Source: Erythrobacter sp. ANT-B3C2
GTDB taxonomy: Bacteria; Pseudomonadota; Alphaproteobacteria; Sphingomonadales; Sphingomonadaceae
DNA length: 40,507 nt
Reading direction: 5' to 3'
Assembly: GCA_001683845.1 (NCBI GenBank)
Contig: LXQI01000022.1
Span: 1 to 40,507 of the forward strand
Below the pieces are notes generated by a model, which was given only the letters and a program-made list of their open reading frames with translations, had not been told where the DNA came from and did not search any database. The position numbers were made by a program, and so were the translations under genes. Positions 1 to 7,670 of this stretch are shown here, in pieces. The first letter of the stretch is position 1. Each line of letters starts with the position of its first letter.

Positions 1-24
1 CAGGCTGTGCGAACGATCGATCAT
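1..24 (-). CDS. IS3-family transposase OrfB (first 8 codons, cut by window edge)
   Basis: An ATG at 24 overlaps the orfA stop codon as ATGA and reads MIDRSHSL to the window edge. IS3-family OrfB proteins (the DDE integrase-type catalytic subunit) of this group commonly begin with MIDR-H-LP. Only eight residues are visible, so the call rests on that start and on its position behind orfA. In IS3 elements the active transposase is usually an OrfAB fusion made by a -1 frameshift near the end of orfA; whether that occurs here cannot be judged. Confidence 0.55.
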
Positions 25-332
25 CGCTTTGCGCTCGGCAACAGACCCGCCTTGCCGAGCGCCCCTGACAAAAATTCGTTCACCAGCGTCAGCTCGCCAA
101 TCTTGGCGTGAAGCGTCTTCACATCAATCGCCGGCTCCGCCGCTTCGGGGCTGTCGGCGCCGAAAACACCAGCAGCCCCTTCGAGCAACTGCGTCCGCCA
201 CGTCGTGATCTGGTTCGGGTGTACGTCATACAATTGCGCCAACTCGGCCAGCGTCTTCTCGCCCTTAACGGCAGCTAAAGCCACCTTCGCTTTGAATGCC
301 GGGCTGTGGTTCCGGCGTGGTCGTCTGCTCAT
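21..332 (-). CDS. IS3-family transposase OrfA (helix-turn-helix subunit)
   Basis: This 103-residue protein is the DNA-binding subunit of an IS3-family transposase. Residues 1-50 form the classic HTH_Tnp_1 domain: a basic start (MSRRPRRNHS), then PAFKAKVALAAVKGEKT, ELAQLYDVHPNQI and W-TQLLEGA. The C-terminal 40 residues are a heptad-rich helix (LHAKIGELTLVNEFLSGAL), the leucine zipper that pairs OrfA with OrfAB. The ATG at 332 is preferred to upstream TTG or ATG codons because AGGAG lies five bases before it. The length is normal for the family, so this subunit looks intact. Confidence 0.9.
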   Translation of the reverse strand: MSRRPRRNHSPAFKAKVALAAVKGEKTLAELAQLYDVHPNQITTWRTQLLEGAAGVFGADSPEAAEPAIDVKTLHAKIGELTLVNEFLSGALGKAGLLPSAKR

Positions 333-382
333 CTGATCTCCTGTCATGCGGCACAATGGCCGCCGTCAGGCAGAAAATCCAC

Positions 383-829
383 TTATCCTACTGTCCAGTT
401 TTGCCAGGCCACCTCTATGAACCTGTCGTCCTGGGGGCGTTTACATAGGGGGGCGTGGCTCTCGCGGTTCACATAGGTGACGCCGCCGAGGAACCCTGAG
501 GTGATCGCCTGGCCCGTATCGGACCCGGTGTGACCCAGGGGCGTCAGGTCCTCCAGCGTCGCGCCATTGAGACGCAGGAAGGAGGCGTAGTCGGCGGAGA
601 CCGAGATGACCTCCTCGTAACCTGAGGAACTGGGGGGGACCGCGAGGATGTGACCCGGCTCGTGGGTCAGCTCGGCGATCTGGCGGAAGACGGGGGCCCG
701 GGAGACCTGGCCGTTCTTGAAGCGGACGTTGACGCCGCCCGTGAAGGCCGAAGGGTTCTCCAGGTCCGCAGGGAAGGCGTCAGGCACGATCCCAGCGGAA
801 CCAAGGCGGCGAACTGGGAAGGTGGGCAT
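383..829 (-). pseudogene. Phage virion or tail-associated protein, C-terminus lost to IS insertion
   Basis: The frame starts at an ATG at 829 and keeps its own sequence to about residue 144 (ending VAWQN). Then it enters the IS, adds four foreign residues and stops at 383. The N-terminus (MPTFPVRRLGSAGIVPD, then a GVNVRF stretch and an APVFR stretch) resembles the opening of structural or tail-associated proteins of T7-like phages of Proteobacteria, as I recall them; the exact virion role is not known to me. It follows the tail-fibre gene on the same strand with a 46-base gap. The phage part of the frame shows no internal damage, so the IS insertion looks like the event that broke the gene. 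Confidence 0.6.
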
Positions 830-875
830 ATCAGCCGCCCAGGCCTTCGCGTCGGGTGGGGATGTAACGCATGCT

Positions 876-1655
876 TCAGACCTTCATGATGTAGTGGAGG
901 GCCCCGGAGGGCTGGAAGGCGGAGACCGCGATGGAGTGCTGGTGGCCCGGGGCCGCGCTCGCGGTGTGCGAGTGGGCCGAGCTGTCGAGCTGGATGGCGT
1001 GGCTGTGCGCCTGGCCCGATCCGACTGGGTTGGTGGTGCCTGTGTTAGGGACGCCGCCGATACCGGAGAGCCGATACGAGCTGTTGTCATTGTTGGAGGC
1101 GACCTGGGCGATGCCCTGGATGCCCAAGGCCCCACTCGACTGACCTGAGGTCACCGTGCGGTGCGTGTGGGCCGGAAGCTCTGCCTCGGTCAGCGCATGG
1201 GCCTGCGCGGTGCCGGTGTGGGTGTGTTCGCCGCCATTGATGGTGTGGCTGTGGCCCCCGGCCTCGCCAGTGTTCCCGGTGGCCGTGGCGGCCCCAAAGA
1301 CCTCGCCGACCGCAAAGGACCCACCGGCCCCTACGACCACGCGGTCGCGGAGGTCAGGCGTCTGGACCTCGCCGAGCCCATCGGTGCGATTGACCGTCTG
1401 GCCGTTGCAGATGGCCCAGCCTGCAGGAACTGCCTCGGCGGCGCCGAACCAGGCGGTGATGATACCTACCGGCATGACGAATGGGGCGCTGAGCTGATCG
1501 TGGGTGGCCGTGACGGGACCCATGATGTTCGGGAAGGTGCCCTTGAGGGCTGCCTTGATGAGGCGGATGTGATCGTCGCCTTGGTGGATGCGATCGGCAC
1601 CCGAAGGGTTCGCAGGGTTGAGCTGCGCGATCGTGGTTGCTGTTTCGAGTGCCAT
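876..1655 (-). CDS. Phage tail-collar domain fibre protein
   Basis: This 259-residue protein is a phage tail fibre or short tail spike of the Tail Collar family. Residues 60-110 hold the collar signature: a PVGIITAWFG strand, PAGWAICNG, and TPDLRDR followed by VVGAGG. From about residue 130 onward the protein is a glycine/histidine-rich shaft with repeated His-x-His pairs (HSH, HTH, HTH, HSH, HSH, HQH). In T4 gp12 and related spikes such pairs bind metal ions inside a trimer. It ends in the typical FQPSGALHYIMKV tail. The start ATG is preceded by AGGA at five bases. The gene is intact even though its surroundings have decayed. Confidence 0.88.
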   Translation of the reverse strand: MALETATTIAQLNPANPSGADRIHQGDDHIRLIKAALKGTFPNIMGPVTATHDQLSAPFVMPVGIITAWFGAAEAVPAGWAICNGQTVNRTDGLGEVQTPDLRDRVVVGAGGSFAVGEVFGAATATGNTGEAGGHSHTINGGEHTHTGTAQAHALTEAELPAHTHRTVTSGQSSGALGIQGIAQVASNNDNSSYRLSGIGGVPNTGTTNPVGSGQAHSHAIQLDSSAHSHTASAAPGHQHSIAVSAFQPSGALHYIMKV

Positions 1656-1675
1656 AAGGTCCTGGGGGTCTGTAG

Positions 1676-1700
1676 GCCCTCATCGAGGAGGGCATCTTTT
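1676..1700 (+). terminator. Candidate hairpin terminator in phage non-coding DNA
   Basis: A perfect 6-bp stem (GCCCTC at 1676-1681 and GAGGGC at 1688-1693) with a 6-base loop is followed by ATCTTTT on the plus strand. No plus-strand gene precedes it, so if it works it would stop antisense transcription running towards the tail genes. Confidence 0.35.
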
Positions 1701-1728
1701 GGGGGTGGGACACCCTCCTCTTCGGCAC

Positions 1729-1821
1729 CCTTAAGGGCCCTAAGGCCTTAAGGTACCTTTGGGGGTATCTTATCAATCTCCACACCTGGAGGGCTTAGGG
1801 GGACCTAAGGGGACCTTAAGG
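1729..1821. repeat. Cluster of CCTTAAGG / CCTAAGG words
   Basis: Five copies of CCTTAAGG or CCTAAGG lie within 93 bases: at 1729-1736, 1739-1745, 1746-1753, 1804-1810 and 1814-1821. The last two form a short tandem array with a unit of about 10 bases, each copy preceded by GGGGA or GGA. Relatives such as CTTAGG recur near 1793, 1911 and 1965. The function is unknown; they could be protein-binding sites or parts of phage promoters. Confidence 0.5.
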
Positions 1822-2427
1822 GGCCTCTGGGTTGCCGGGTGGGGAGAGAGTTGTTCAATAGGTGGCACTAATGCGAACCTACTGAAAACATGGGGGAATT
1901 ACTGGGGGGAACTTAGGGTCCCTCGGGGGTCCTGAAGGTACCCGGTGTTCAGGCTGGAGACATCTTAGGTGAACGTGAGGGACCCGGAGGCGACTGGAGG
2001 GACCCGCAGAAATAATCGGGCGGGGGACAGGGAGAGGCTCCTGCCGCAGAAACTCCAGGAAAACTGCGGCGTGAGGAGGGGTCCGATCTGTGATTATGCG
2101 CGTCCAGCGAACCCCCGAGTTTTGGATCACGATCCCGGAAAACGCCGTGGTACCATCAAGGCCCGGGAAGGGGACCCGTGGATTGTGCATTTGCCTTTAG
2201 AACCAAGGGGATAACACCACGATCCTCCCAGTCCGTCTGAAGCCCGACGACACCCCCCCGTCTGCGTCCTCCCCCCAGCAAGGCCCAGGGCGAACACGGG
2301 GGACATTGGGCCTCCCATTGGCCTCGTCCCCCACCATTCCCCCACATTTAGGCCCTCCTGACCTCGTGATCCGCAGGATTGAGCCATTTCCCACTGGATG
2401 ATCGATCCGGTGCCCCTCACAGCAGGC

Positions 2428-2574
2428 TGACGACTTCAGACGTAGTCAGTGGTGCTGGGTGGCTGACGGCATATGCCATGCGTGCGGGGACGCGGGACCT
2501 CAGGACCTCCAGGCACCTCCAGGCCCACGATCGGGATCAGGCCTCACGACCATGACGACTACAGACGTAGACGA
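2428..2574. repeat. Pair of near-identical direct repeats, possible phage promoters
   Basis: The 18-base word TGACGACTTCAGACGTAG (2428-2445) recurs at 2553-2570 with one change (T to A at its ninth base), 125 bases apart. The second copy overlaps the last codons of the truncated polymerase frame. Repeats of this size placed between genes are typical of promoters read by T7-like RNA polymerases, but nothing here identifies them directly, and a regulatory or recombination role is also possible. Confidence 0.45.
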
Positions 2575-3479
2575 TAGGGCCTGATGGCATCCGTAGTCTT
2601 ACCTATACTGATTGCGTGCTGTGGATAGTTGTCACTCGGCGCCCGATGTCCCACGAGGTCGTCGGGCTCTTCCTGGTGGAGCGCAAGGAGCTTGGCGTTG
2701 AGGGCCGTCAGGACCTCTTTCATCGTGCCCGCATCGAGGGCCTCCCGGATCAGGACGCGCTGCTCCTTGGACCGGACGCGGACCATGGGGCGCAGCGGGA
2801 GGTGCTGCATGGTGGTGATGCCTTCCATCTCCACCAGGACCTCGCAGGCATCATCGGTCAGCTCGACGACGTTGTGGCTCTTGCCCCGGGTGATCGACGT
2901 CGAGGTGACGAACAGCTCCGCCAGCTTCGTGAGGGCCACGTTGAGGACCGTCTGGCCCACCAGGACCTTCGTGCTCGGCGACCAGTGCAGGGCCGCCTCG
3001 TGGCGCTCCACCAGGGCCTTGAAGCGAGCCTCCAGGAGCGATGGGCTCAGCTTGCCCTCGGCGGCCTTGAGGAACCTGGCGGCTTCCTTGGGGCTGGTCT
3101 GCTTGATCGCCTCGCCCTCCAGCTCAATCTCCATCCGGCGCCCGATCTGGGCGGTGATGTCGGCGATGCGGCCCCCATCGGGGAGCTGCTGGAAGATGAC
3201 CGTGATGCCGATCGCGGCGACGACGTCCGGGTCTAGGTTGTCGATCGCGGTGAAGCTGGTGGACTTGCGGCCCTTGGCCTGGGCGGCCTGCTGGTGCCAC
3301 TCGCGGATGCCCTCGGCGAGGATGGGGACGGAACCCCGGATGAGCTTCTGCACCTCTTCGTGCTTGTCGAAGCCTTCGCACTGCACCTTGGACAGGGTGC
3401 GCTGTTCGTAGCGGGCGAGGCCGCGCTCGATGGTCTCCAGCTCGATTACACGCTGGGCCAGCATCAGGTCTTCAGTCAT
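2559..3479 (-). pseudogene. T7-type RNA polymerase, N-terminal domain only
   Basis: The 306-residue frame matches the N-terminal domain of T7 phage RNA polymerase in order. Residues 50-62 (PILAEGIREWHQ) match the helix before the T7 segment ending in INDWFEE. Residues 70-97 (GRKSTSF, then DVVAAIGITVIF) match GKRPTAF and its following helix, and residues 110-126 match the AIGRAIEDEA helix. T7 polymerase has about 883 residues; here everything carrying the palm and catalytic residues is gone. After LPLRPM the usual PP-PW segment is missing, and a short piece (VRVRSKEQRVL, residues 233-243) resembles the next T7 segment, so a small internal deletion precedes the main truncation. The ATG at 3479 is chosen for the strong GGAGGGG ahead of it. 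It cannot act as a polymerase. Confidence 0.8.
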
Positions 3480-3758
3480 AGGTCGGACCCCTCCGTCTCG
3501 TTGTTCTTTCGGTGTACACTCACCGGATGTGCAGACCCTAAGCGCCTGAAATGGTAGGCGCAACCCAGGGTCAGCCTGCTGCGTAGTTGTACGGTGTTGT
3601 CGGGTTGTTCTCGTTAACACTGGAGGCCGCCATGGGCTCCCCCACAGCGACCTCCGATGCCCCCTCAGTGAGGAATGTTACTGAACGTCCAGGAATGGCT
3701 GAATTGCGCGGTGTGGAAGGTACCCCGATGGCATACGATCCACACTCGGCAACTCAGA
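3480..3758 (-). promoter_or_regulatory. Leader region of the phage RNA polymerase remnant
   Basis: This 279-base stretch between the polymerase start and the tRNA half-gene has no credible gene. It holds a perfect 6-bp hairpin (GCGCCT at 3542-3547 and AGGCGC at 3556-3561, 8-base loop) about 65 bases upstream of the polymerase start, and the GGAGGGG ribosome site just before that start. In an intact T7-like prophage an early promoter would be expected here, but I cannot single out clear -35 and -10 boxes. Confidence 0.35.
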
Positions 3759-3759
3759 C

Positions 3760-3797
3760 TAGGAATCCGATGCTCTATCCTGCTGAGCTACGGGCGC
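3760..3797 (-). tRNA. tRNA-Arg(CCU), 5' half; split at the prophage junction
   Basis: Read on the minus strand from 3797, the sequence has an acceptor 5' strand (GCGCCCG), TA, a D arm (GCTC...GAGC), an anticodon stem 5' strand (TCGGA) and a loop TTCCTA with anticodon CCT (3761-3763). This is a normal tRNA-Arg(CCU) 5' half. After the loop the sequence changes: the anticodon stem can still close with one G-T pair, but the T arm and 3' acceptor strand do not fold, and only CGGG of the acceptor can pair. The break at the anticodon loop is where phage integrases often cross over. The gene is probably non-functional as seen. Confidence 0.72.
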
Positions 3798-3808
3798 GCC
3801 GACCCCTG

Positions 3809-3837
3809 CCAATATGGGAGCGGCGCAATCGAAGCAA
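3809..3837 (-). promoter_or_regulatory. Probable promoter of the tRNA-Arg gene
   Basis: On the minus strand TTGCTT (3832-3837) and TATTGG (3809-3814) are separated by 17 bases and end 11 bases before the tRNA 5' end, as expected for a sigma-70-type tRNA promoter. If active it now transcribes the tRNA half and reads on into the prophage remnant. Confidence 0.5.
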
Positions 3838-3950
3838 CCGCCTGCCGGCACGTGCGCGCTGCAGCTTACGTCTTACCACATGCGGGAAACCCCGGTTCGG
3901 CCGCAATGGCGCTTGTCACGCGCGCGCATTTGTGATTCCCCTAGTGCACC

Positions 3951-4271
3951 ATGAGCCGCACCGCATCACGCCGCCCATCCCTGCTCGGCCGCCTCGGCCC
4001 GGCCGGCCTTGCGATTGCCCTGCTGCTGCTCGGCGGCTTGGTGCTGGCGGGCCCCTATGGGCTGTTCGCCTGGGGCGAGCAAAACGCCATGCTGGACCAG
4101 CGGGAGGCGCGGATCGCCCTGCTAGAAGCGGAGCGGGCGACGCTGGCCAACAGGGTGGAGCGGCTCGACCCCGAGCGGGCCGATCCAGATCTCGTCACCG
4201 AATTGCTGCGCCGCGATCTCAACGTTGCCCATCCCGACGAATATGTGGTGCCCCTCTCCCCCGGTCAGTGA
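3951..4271 (+). CDS. ftsB: Septum formation initiator family protein FtsB (DivIC-like)
   Basis: This 106-residue bitopic protein fits the FtsB/DivIC family of the divisome, which with FtsL and FtsQ links early and late division proteins at the septum. A short basic N-terminus (residues 1-15) is followed by one membrane helix (about 17-37). Next comes a periplasmic coiled coil (about 45-70, LDQREARIALLEAERATL) and then a conserved-type end (LLRRDLNVAHPDEYVV). The length is typical. It lies upstream of pdhA on the same strand, an order common in Sphingomonadales. The ATG at 3951 gives the usual basic N-terminus. Confidence 0.9.
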   Translation: MSRTASRRPSLLGRLGPAGLAIALLLLGGLVLAGPYGLFAWGEQNAMLDQREARIALLEAERATLANRVERLDPERADPDLVTELLRRDLNVAHPDEYVVPLSPGQ

Positions 4272-4333
4272 GCCTGCACGGCTGCGCGTCCGCACCGCTT
4301 CCGGCAGCGCGCGTTACAGGCCCAAGCGGGGCG

Positions 4334-4363
4334 TTGCCAGTGTCGCTGTCCTCTGCCTATAGC
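4334..4363 (+). promoter_or_regulatory. Candidate promoter for pdhAB
   Basis: TTGCCA (4334-4339) and TATAGC (4358-4363) are separated by 18 bases in the 151-base gap between ftsB and pdhA, about 60 bases before the pdhA start. This would let the E1 genes be transcribed separately from ftsB. Confidence 0.35.
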
Positions 4364-4422
4364 GATGAGCAGCGCACAGCGGCACCTTCGCGAAGAGGGG
4401 CCACACAGCAGGGGAAGACGCC

Positions 4423-5559
4423 TTGGCAAGAGCCGCCAGTCCGAGTTCCGCCACCTCCGGCAATGCCCAGGCGAAGAAGTCCGCCGGCGTCCGGAGCAAT
4501 TCGGCCCCCACTGCAAACGCCGCCGCAGATGCAGACGGTGATTTCGCCCTCAAGAGCCTCCAGGAACGGTTCGTCGCCGATCGCCGATACAGCCCCGGGG
4601 CCGAGGAACTGCTCGGCTTCTACGAGCAGATGCTGCTGATCCGCCGGTTCGAGGAAAAGGCTGGCCAACTCTACGGCCTGGGCCTGATCGGCGGCTTCTG
4701 CCACCTCTACATCGGCCAGGAAGCGGTCGCCGTCGGGCTGCAATCCGCGCTGGAAGAGGGCAAGGATTCGGTCATCACCGGCTATCGCGATCATGGCCAT
4801 ATGCTCGCCTACGGGATCGATCCCAAGGTCATCATGGCCGAGCTGACGGGGCGCCAGGCGGGCATCTCGAAGGGGAAGGGCGGCTCGATGCACATGTTCA
4901 GCACCGAACACGCCTTCTACGGCGGCCACGGCATCGTGGGCGCGCAGGTTGCGCTGGGCGGGGGGCTGGCGCTGGCGCATCAATATCGCGGCGATGGCGG
5001 CCTGTGCCTCGCCTATTTCGGTGATGGCGCGGCCAATCAGGGCCAGGTGTACGAAACCTTCAACATGGCCAGCCTCTGGCAGCTGCCGATCGTCTTCGTC
5101 ATCGAAAACAACGAATATGCGATGGGCACCAGCGTCAAGCGCTCCAGCGCGGAGACCGAATTCTACCGCCGCGGCTCGGCCTTCCGCATTCCCGGCATGA
5201 AGGTCAACGGGATGGACGTGCTCGAGGTGCGCCAGGCCGCCAAGGTCGCCATCGAGCATGTGCGCGGCGGCGGAGGGCCGGTGCTGATGGAGCTCAACAC
5301 CTATCGCTACCGCGGCCACTCGATGTCCGATCCCGCCAAGTACCGCACCCGCGAGGAAGTGCAGGGCGTGCGCGAGAAGAGCGACCCGATCGAGGCCGCC
5401 AAGGCCGAGCTGATGACCGGGGGCGTGGGCGAGGATCAGCTCAAGGAGATCGACAAGCGCATCCGCGCCATTGTCGCCGAAGCGGCGGACTTCGCGGAAA
5501 GCTCACCGGAACCGGAGGCGAAAGAACTGTACACGGATGTGCTGGTGGAGACCTATTGA
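4423..5559 (+). CDS. pdhA: Pyruvate dehydrogenase E1 component, alpha subunit
   Basis: This 378-residue protein is the thiamine-diphosphate-binding alpha subunit of the pyruvate dehydrogenase complex, which decarboxylates pyruvate and passes the acetyl group to E2. A low-complexity Ala/Ser-rich N-terminus (residues 1-45) precedes the E1 fold. The sequence shows the family's [15 protein letters not shown] helix, GYRDHGH, the [10 protein letters not shown] loop, the ThDP/Mg motif from GDGAANQG (about 200) to ENN (about 229), and the [11 protein letters not shown] phosphorylation-loop region. The start is a TTG, preceded by AGGGGAAG, because no ATG or GTG opens this frame nearby. The stop overlaps the approach to pdhB by two bases, so the two subunits are co-translated. 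Confidence 0.96.
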   Translation: MARAASPSSATSGNAQAKKSAGVRSNSAPTANAAADADGDFALKSLQERFVADRRYSPGAEELLGFYEQMLLIRRFEEKAGQLYGLGLIGGFCHLYIGQEAVAVGLQSALEEGKDSVITGYRDHGHMLAYGIDPKVIMAELTGRQAGISKGKGGSMHMFSTEHAFYGGHGIVGAQVALGGGLALAHQYRGDGGLCLAYFGDGAANQGQVYETFNMASLWQLPIVFVIENNEYAMGTSVKRSSAETEFYRRGSAFRIPGMKVNGMDVLEVRQAAKVAIEHVRGGGGPVLMELNTYRYRGHSMSDPAKYRTREEVQGVREKSDPIEAAKAELMTGGVGEDQLKEIDKRIRAIVAEAADFAESSPEPEAKELYTDVLVETY

Positions 5560-5561
5560 TC

Positions 5562-6962
5562 ATGGCGATCGAGTTGAAGATGCCAGCACTGTCCCCCACC
5601 ATGGAAGAGGGCACGCTGGCCCGCTGGCTGGTCAAGGAAGGCGATACGGTCTCCTCGGGCGACGTGCTGGCGGAGATCGAGACCGACAAGGCCACGATGG
5701 AGTTCGAATCGATCGACGAGGGCACCGTCGGCCAGATCCTCGTGCCCGAAGGCACCGAGGGTGTGAAGGTCGGCACGGTGATCGCCGTGCTGGCGGGCGA
5801 GGGCGAGGATGCCGCCGCGCTCGCCACACCCGCCCCGTCGGCTCCTGAACCCGCCAGCAAGGATGCCGCCCCCGCCGAAGCGGGCGAAAAGGCCGGCCCC
5901 GAGGCGAGCACCGCCGAAATCACTAAGCCCCAACCCGCCGCGCGCAAGGCCGATCCGGAGGTCCCCTCCGGCACCAACATGCTGCGCATCACCCTGCGTG
6001 AGGCGCTGCGCGACGGCATGGCCGAGGAAATGCGCCGCGACGATCGCGTGTTCGTCATGGGCGAGGAGGTCGCCGAATATCAGGGCGCCTACAAGGTCAC
6101 GCAGGGTCTGCTGGACGAATTCGGCCCCAAGCGCGTGATCGATACCCCGATCACCGAATACGGTTTTGCCGGCATCGGCGCAGGCGCCGCGATGGGGGGC
6201 CTGCGCCCGATCGTCGAGTTCATGACCTTCAACTTCGCCATGCAGGCGATCGATCACATCATCAATTCGGCCGCAAAGACCAATTACATGAGCGGCGGCC
6301 AGATGCGCTGCCCGGTCGTGTTCCGCGGCCCCAACGGCGCCGCCAGCCGCGTCGGCGCGCAGCACTCGCAGAATTACGGCCCGTGGTACGCCAGCGTGCC
6401 CGGCCTTATCGTCATCGCTCCTTACGATGCGTCCGACGCCAAGGGCCTGCTGAAGGCCGCGATCCGCTGCGAGGACCCGGTGGTGTTCCTCGAGAACGAG
6501 CTGCTCTACGGCCGCACCTTCGAACTGCCGCAGCTGGACGATCACGTCCTGCCAATCGGCAAGGCGCGGATCATGCGCGAGGGCAGCGACGTCACCATCG
6601 TCGCTTATTCGATCGCAGTGGGCCTCGCGCTTGAAGCGGCCGAGACGCTGGCCGGCGAAGGCATCGAGGCCGAGGTGATCGATCTGCGCACCCTGCGCCC
6701 GCTCGACACCGAAACCGTCCTCGCAAGCCTTTCCAAGACCAACCGGCTGGTGATTGCAGAGGAGGGCTGGCCCACCTGCTCCATCTCGTCCGAGATCATT
6801 GCGGTGTGTATGGAACAGGGATTCGACAACCTTGATGCCCCTGTGCTGCGCGTGTGCAACGAGGATGTGCCGCTGCCCTATGCGGCCAATCTCGAGAAGC
6901 TGGCGCTGATCGATTCGCCGCGTATCGTCAGCGCGGTGAAGAAGGTCTGCTACAAGGCCTGA
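5562..6962 (+). CDS. pdhB: Pyruvate dehydrogenase E1 beta subunit with N-terminal lipoyl domain
   Basis: This 466-residue protein forms the E1 heterotetramer with PdhA. Residues 1-80 are a complete biotinyl/lipoyl domain; lysine 43 in ETDKATMEF is the expected lipoylation site. Residues 85-138 are an Ala/Pro/Glu-rich swinging linker. The rest is the E1 beta fold ([44 protein letters not shown]). A lipoyl domain on E1 beta rather than only on E2 is known in alphaproteobacteria. The ATG at 5562 lies two bases after the pdhA stop. The E2 and E3 genes are not in the window. Confidence 0.96.
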   Translation: MAIELKMPALSPTMEEGTLARWLVKEGDTVSSGDVLAEIETDKATMEFESIDEGTVGQILVPEGTEGVKVGTVIAVLAGEGEDAAALATPAPSAPEPASKDAAPAEAGEKAGPEASTAEITKPQPAARKADPEVPSGTNMLRITLREALRDGMAEEMRRDDRVFVMGEEVAEYQGAYKVTQGLLDEFGPKRVIDTPITEYGFAGIGAGAAMGGLRPIVEFMTFNFAMQAIDHIINSAAKTNYMSGGQMRCPVVFRGPNGAASRVGAQHSQNYGPWYASVPGLIVIAPYDASDAKGLLKAAIRCEDPVVFLENELLYGRTFELPQLDDHVLPIGKARIMREGSDVTIVAYSIAVGLALEAAETLAGEGIEAEVIDLRTLRPLDTETVLASLSKTNRLVIAEEGWPTCSISSEIIAVCMEQGFDNLDAPVLRVCNEDVPLPYAANLEKLALIDSPRIVSAVKKVCYKA

Positions 6963-6998
6963 GGCCAGGGGCGGACCGGGGGCGAGCGGCGTTCCGCT

Positions 6999-7643
6999 AT
7001 GGCCGAACCGCCGCCCACTGACGAACTGCCGGAACTCGCCCGCCTGGCGCTGGCCTGGGCCCCGCCACGCGCCCGCCCGGCCACCGCCGCGCTGCTCGCG
7101 CTCGACAGCCGGCTGGCAACGCTCCTGCGGCAGATGCGCGAACCGCTTCTCGGCCAGATGCGCCTCGCCTGGTGGCGCGACCGGCTCGGAGAATCGCCCG
7201 AGCGCTGGCCCCGCGGCGATCCTGTTCTCGATGCCCTACGCCACTGGCCCGATCCGCCCGCACTCGTGCCGCTGGTGGATGGGTGGGAGGCGCTGCTGGG
7301 CGAGGGGCTCGATGCCGAAGTCTTTGCGCATGGGCGAGGGCAGGGCTTCGCAACTCTGGCGCGCACGCTCGGAGAAGCGCTGGCCGCCGATGCGGCGCTA
7401 GCAGCCGGCCGCATCTGGGCCTTGGCCGATCTCGCGGCCAACCTCTCCGCCCCCGCCGAACGCGCGGCGGTTCTCGCCCTCGGCGCAGCGGCCGGCCCGC
7501 CACCCCGCCTGCCGAAATCACTGCGCGCACTGGCGGTGCTCGCCGGCCTCGGCTGGCGGTCGCTCGCCAGCGGGGGCGGGCCGCTGCTGGCCGGCCGCGG
7601 CAGCGCCATCGCGGCCTTGCGGATCGGTGCGCTGGGTCGCTAA
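6999..7643 (+). CDS. Squalene/phytoene synthase-like protein
   Basis: This 214-residue all-helical protein resembles the C-terminally reduced squalene/phytoene synthase-like proteins of Sphingomonadales. The clearest sign is MRLAWWRDRL (about residues 49-58), matching the helix of trans-isoprenyl synthases that reads RL-WWRD-L. The two aspartate-rich DxxxD motifs of true phytoene synthases are not evident, and the protein is shorter than a standard synthase (about 280-340), so catalysis is doubtful. It starts 36 bases after pdhB on the same strand, ahead of the EF-hand gene. The product is rich in Ala and Leu and may be soluble. Confidence 0.6.
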   Translation: MAEPPPTDELPELARLALAWAPPRARPATAALLALDSRLATLLRQMREPLLGQMRLAWWRDRLGESPERWPRGDPVLDALRHWPDPPALVPLVDGWEALLGEGLDAEVFAHGRGQGFATLARTLGEALAADAALAAGRIWALADLAANLSAPAERAAVLALGAAAGPPPRLPKSLRALAVLAGLGWRSLASGGGPLLAGRGSAIAALRIGALGR

Positions 7644-7670
7644 TGATGGTTAAGGGAAGGAAGGTCGCAG

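Larger units (their letters stand above)
1..397 (-). mobile_element. IS3-family insertion sequence, 5' part only
   Basis: The window opens inside an IS3-family element transcribed leftwards. It carries a complete orfA and the first eight codons of orfB, and the rest lies outside the window. The outer end is placed at about 397, because the phage reading frame to its right runs into the element and stops 12 bases later. On the minus strand the element would begin with TGGACAGTAGG, a plausible IS3-type terminus starting with TG. The opposite end and the target duplication cannot be seen, so the boundary is inferred and could be off by a few bases. Confidence 0.75.
1656..2558. other. About 0.9 kb repeat-rich non-coding stretch inside the prophage
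   Basis: I see no credible gene here on either strand; the open frames present have odd composition and no recognisable motif. I looked specifically for the missing polymerase domain of the phage RNA polymerase and did not find it. The stretch holds short G/C-rich hairpins, a cluster of CCTTAAGG-like words, a direct-repeat pair near 2430 and 2555, and short ACCTCCAGG repeats near 2505-2524. This fits a phage intergenic or terminal region with promoters and terminators, or a scar of deleted DNA. Confidence 0.6.
398..3759 (-). mobile_element. Remnant of a T7-like (podovirus) prophage
   Basis: Between the IS end and the tRNA-Arg half-gene lie only phage-type genes, all on the minus strand: a truncated single-subunit RNA polymerase, a tail-collar fibre and a virion-type protein cut by the IS. 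No integrase, replication, capsid, portal or terminase gene is present between them, so most of a T7-like genome is missing here or lies beyond the left edge. The right border coincides with the anticodon loop of a tRNA gene, a site commonly used by tyrosine integrases. The element cannot be active in the form seen. Confidence 0.75.

Noticed and set aside
1656..2558. Remaining catalytic domain of the phage RNA polymerase in frameshifted form
   Set aside because: None of the frames shows polymerase motifs such as the palm aspartate or O-helix regions.
3719..3797. Complete functional tRNA-Arg
   Set aside because: The T stem does not pair and only four of seven acceptor pairs form, so only the 5' half is supported.
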